Assembly (NCBI GenBank): GCA_015486015.1
Contig: WFSL01000024.1
Coordinates: 1 to 64,000, forward strand
Direction of reading: 5' to 3'
Length of the DNA stretch: 64,000 nt
Origin: Aquificota bacterium
GTDB taxonomy: Bacteria; Thermosulfidibacterota; Thermosulfidibacteria; Thermosulfidibacterales; B14-G1
Shown: positions 62,036 through 64,000 of the stretch, piece by piece
How positions within the stretch are numbered: the stretch's first letter is position 1
Layout: each line of letters opens with the position of its first letter
Program-made: the position numbers and the translations under genes
The notes under the pieces: generated by a model
The model's database searches: none
What the model was told of the DNA's origin: nothing
The model's input: the letters and a program-made list of their open reading frames with translations, nothing else

Positions 62036-62084
62036 TATATAACATGAAAAATTCCTTTGCAAAGGTGAAGTGTTCATCTATACT
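62036..62084. promoter_or_regulatory. Divergent promoters of hisIE and nadE sharing a palindromic -35
   Basis: The palindrome TTTGCAAA (62056-62063) gives TTGCAA on both strands. On the plus strand it is 16 bp from TATACT (62079-62084), 21 nt before the nadE ATG. On the minus strand it is 15 bp from TATATA (62036-62041), upstream of hisIE. Confidence 0.4.
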
Positions 62085-62104
62085 TGCAACACAGGGAGAA
62101 GGGG

Positions 62105-63859
62105 ATGAATAGGGCCATAAAACATCTGCGTATCGCCTTAGCTCAGGTGAACATCACCGTGGGTGACTTAGATGGAAACGTGCAGAAGATCCTTCAATAT
62201 ACTCAAGAGGCTAAGGAGAAAGGGGCCCATATAGTGGCCTTTCCTGAGCTGGCAGTTCCAGGTTATCCTCCTGAGGACTTGCTTTTAAAACCTCAGTTTA
62301 TAGAAGAGAACGTGGATGCCCTCTACCACCTGGCTGCCCAGGTGCAGGGTATTACGGTGGTGGTAGGTTACGTGGATGCCAGCGATGATATCTATAATGC
62401 TGCCGCCATCATCCATGATGGGGAGGTGAAGGGGATATACAGGAAGATATTTCTCCCCAACTATGGGGTATTTGATGAAAATCGCTACTTTCAACAGGGG
62501 AGGGAGACCCCTGTGTTTGTCATCAATGGGGCTGTAGTTGGGATAAACATTTGTGAGGACATCTGGTATGCAGAGGGACCTGTCTTAGCCCAGTGTCTGG
62601 GGGGAGGGGCAGAGGTAATTATCAATATTTCTGGCTCCCCATTCCATGTGGGGAAGAGGGCCTTCCGTGAGAGGATGCTCTCGGTTAGGGCTTCTGACAA
62701 TTGCGCCATTGTGGCCTATGCCAACCTGGTAGGGGGGCAGGATGAACTGGTTTTCGATGGGGGCTCCATGGTCTTTGACGAAACTGGTCACCTCCTGGCT
62801 CAGGCCAAAATCTTCCACGAAGACCTCCTCGTTTTGGACCTGGATGTAGAGGCTGTATTTAGGACCCGGCTTCACGATCCCAGAAGGAGGAAAGAGAAGC
62901 TTTCTTTCCCCACCCAGGTTCCCGTCATTCATATATCAGGGCCTTCTCCTGTTCCTCTCGCGCCCTTGGAAGAGAGGGAGACCAGAGAGGTGCTTTCCAA
63001 GGAAGAGGAGATTACCAGGGCCCTCATAGTGGGAACCCGAGACTATATTCGGAAAAACGGATTCAAAAAGGTTGTGATAGGCCTCTCGGGGGGCATAGAT
63101 TCCAGTCTGGTGGCGGCCATTGCTGTTGAAGCCTTGGGCCCTGAGAACGTCATCGGGGTCCTTATGCCTTCCCAGTACACCTCCCAGGCCAGCATCACTG
63201 ATGCCCTGGATCTTGCTAAGAATCTGGGCATCAAGACTTACATCCTTTCGATACAGGAGATTTTCGATAACTATAAGGAGGAACTCCGAAAGGAGGCCTT
63301 CAGAGGTTTGGGGGAAGATGTTACTGAAGAGAACATCCAGGCCAGGATCAGGGGTAACTTTCTTATGGCCCTGTCCAATAAGTTTGGCTGGATAGTGCTC
63401 ACTACAGGGAATAAGAGCGAAATGAGCTGTGGTTACGCTACTCTTTATGGGGATATGGCCGGGGGATTTGCTGTCATCAAAGATGTTTTCAAGACCACGG
63501 TCTATAAAATAGCAGAGCATGTAAATAAAAGGGCCAACAGAGAGATTATTCCTAAGAATATCTTTCTCAAACCCCCTTCAGCAGAGCTGAAACCTGACCA
63601 GACAGACCAAGATACACTTCCCCCTTATGATGTCCTCGATCCTATCTTGGAAGCCTATGTGGAGAAAGACAAGAGCTTTCAGGAGATTGTAGCCATGGGA
63701 TTTGATCCTTTCCTGGTGAGGAGGGTGATAAATATGGTGGACAGAAACGAATATAAGCGCCGTCAGGCCCCTCCCGGGATTAAGATCACTCCCAGGGCCT
63801 TTGGTAGGGACAGGAGGCTCCCCATAACTAACAGATACAAGCCATTCCACAAGGTGTAG
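62105..63859 (+). CDS. nadE: Glutamine-dependent NAD+ synthetase
   Basis: A 584-residue two-domain enzyme. The N-terminal nitrilase-type amidase domain (about 1-270) has the Glu-Lys-Cys set in [27 protein letters not shown] and [10 protein letters not shown]. The C-terminal synthetase domain has the PP-loop-like [15 protein letters not shown], then [10 protein letters not shown] and [23 protein letters not shown]. It makes NAD+ from deamido-NAD+ with ammonia from glutamine. The ATG at 62105 follows AGGGAGAAGGGG; an in-frame TTG at 62084 falls within the -10 box and is rejected. Confidence 0.95.
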   Translation: MNRAIKHLRIALAQVNITVGDLDGNVQKILQYTQEAKEKGAHIVAFPELAVPGYPPEDLLLKPQFIEENVDALYHLAAQVQGITVVVGYVDASDDIYNAAAIIHDGEVKGIYRKIFLPNYGVFDENRYFQQGRETPVFVINGAVVGINICEDIWYAEGPVLAQCLGGGAEVIINISGSPFHVGKRAFRERMLSVRASDNCAIVAYANLVGGQDELVFDGGSMVFDETGHLLAQAKIFHEDLLVLDLDVEAVFRTRLHDPRRRKEKLSFPTQVPVIHISGPSPVPLAPLEERETREVLSKEEEITRALIVGTRDYIRKNGFKKVVIGLSGGIDSSLVAAIAVEALGPENVIGVLMPSQYTSQASITDALDLAKNLGIKTYILSIQEIFDNYKEELRKEAFRGLGEDVTEENIQARIRGNFLMALSNKFGWIVLTTGNKSEMSCGYATLYGDMAGGFAVIKDVFKTTVYKIAEHVNKRANREIIPKNIFLKPPSAELKPDQTDQDTLPPYDVLDPILEAYVEKDKSFQEIVAMGFDPFLVRRVINMVDRNEYKRRQAPPGIKITPRAFGRDRRLPITNRYKPFHKV

Positions 63860-63968
63860 GTGGCTGGTTAGTAGGGCGCTCTCAATTGAAAAGCCGTTAG
63901 AAATCTGAGACTTTTGCAGGGTATGGTTAAAGATGTGCACTCTTTGACACATTTTTGAGGGGGTGTGT

Positions 63969-64000
63969 ATGGAACTTTCCACATTTACAAGGGGTTTGAT
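63969..64000 (+). CDS. Start of a gene cut by the right edge, unknown
   Basis: An ATG at 63969 preceded by TTGAGGGGGTG opens a frame to the window end (MELSTFTRGL). The good ribosome site suggests a real gene. Ten codons are too few to name it. The 109-bp gap after nadE holds nothing else I can identify. Confidence 0.4.
   Translation, partial: MELSTFTRGL

Noticed and set aside
1-64000. CRISPR array, tRNA, rRNA or intact transposase
   Set aside because: No regularly spaced repeats, no tRNA or rRNA signatures in the gaps and no transposase-like product were seen; the two related repeats at 50.3 and 52.2 kb are too far apart and too few for an array.

Overview
The window looks like a chromosomal segment of a Gram-negative, strictly anaerobic, probably thermophilic bacterium, most plausibly of the Desulfobacterota (Thermodesulfobacteria/deltaproteobacteria) or a close relative. 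The lineage is inferred. An outer membrane and lipid A are indicated by BamA, OmpH/Skp, LpxD, a GT9 heptosyltransferase, RlpA and a porin. Anaerobic, ferredoxin-based metabolism is indicated by a four-subunit 2-oxoacid:ferredoxin oxidoreductase, a second oxidoreductase alpha/beta pair, an archaeal-type split glutamate synthase and a double-cubane-cluster protein with its ATP-dependent activator. Futalosine-route menaquinone synthesis (MqnB), heavy AGG arginine codon use and tightly overlapping genes fit the same picture. I see no tRNA, rRNA, CRISPR array or intact insertion sequence.

Layout. 1-6.7 kb (+): recombination nuclease AddB (cut by the left edge) and AddA, then the GTPase HflX. 6.7-8.9 kb (-): mqnB, a BASS-family transporter, a hotdog thioesterase. 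9.1-14.2 kb (+): rsmI, a Mut7-C RNase-like protein, folE2, rlpA, an orphan OppF-type ATPase, bioA. 14.4-19.7 kb (+): glutamate synthase split into FMN domain, four-cluster ferredoxin, FAD oxidoreductase, amidotransferase and GXGXG proteins; endonuclease IV follows. 20.6-26.7 kb (+): oxidoreductase gamma-delta-alpha-beta, then NuoE/NuoF/NuoG-like subunits, behind a near-consensus promoter. 26.7-31.6 kb: mnmA (-), two M16 peptidases (+), an amidohydrolase (-). 31.7-45.5 kb (+): a long co-directional run clpC-bamA-ompH-lpxD-fabZ-(secreted VCBS protein)-acpS-rpsF-ssb-rpsR-efp-accB-accC-GT9-acylphosphatase.

45.5-56 kb is an accessory, visibly AT-richer patch. It holds an ADP-ribosylglycohydrolase (-), a porin plus double-cubane-cluster protein and its ATPase (+), an acyl-CoA synthetase with an FNR-type promoter (-), and a compact minus-strand cassette (U32/UbiU-like protein, nitroreductase, acyl carrier protein, AMP ligase). 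Two related repeats of about 70 bp lie just downstream of the two ligase genes. 56-60 kb (+): a second alpha/beta oxidoreductase pair coupled to an NtrC-type regulator, then a small exported protein. 60-62 kb (-): rpoN and hisIE. 62.1-63.9 kb (+): nadE, then the first codons of another gene at the right edge.

How the genes fit together. Oxidation of 2-oxoacids in the 20.6-26.7 kb operon gives reduced ferredoxin, and the NuoEFG-like module could exchange those electrons with NAD(H). The adjacent glutamate synthase uses the same currency for nitrogen assimilation. The most novel targets are the U32-nitroreductase-ACP-ligase cassette and the double-cubane system next to it. Neither has a substrate that can be read from sequence.
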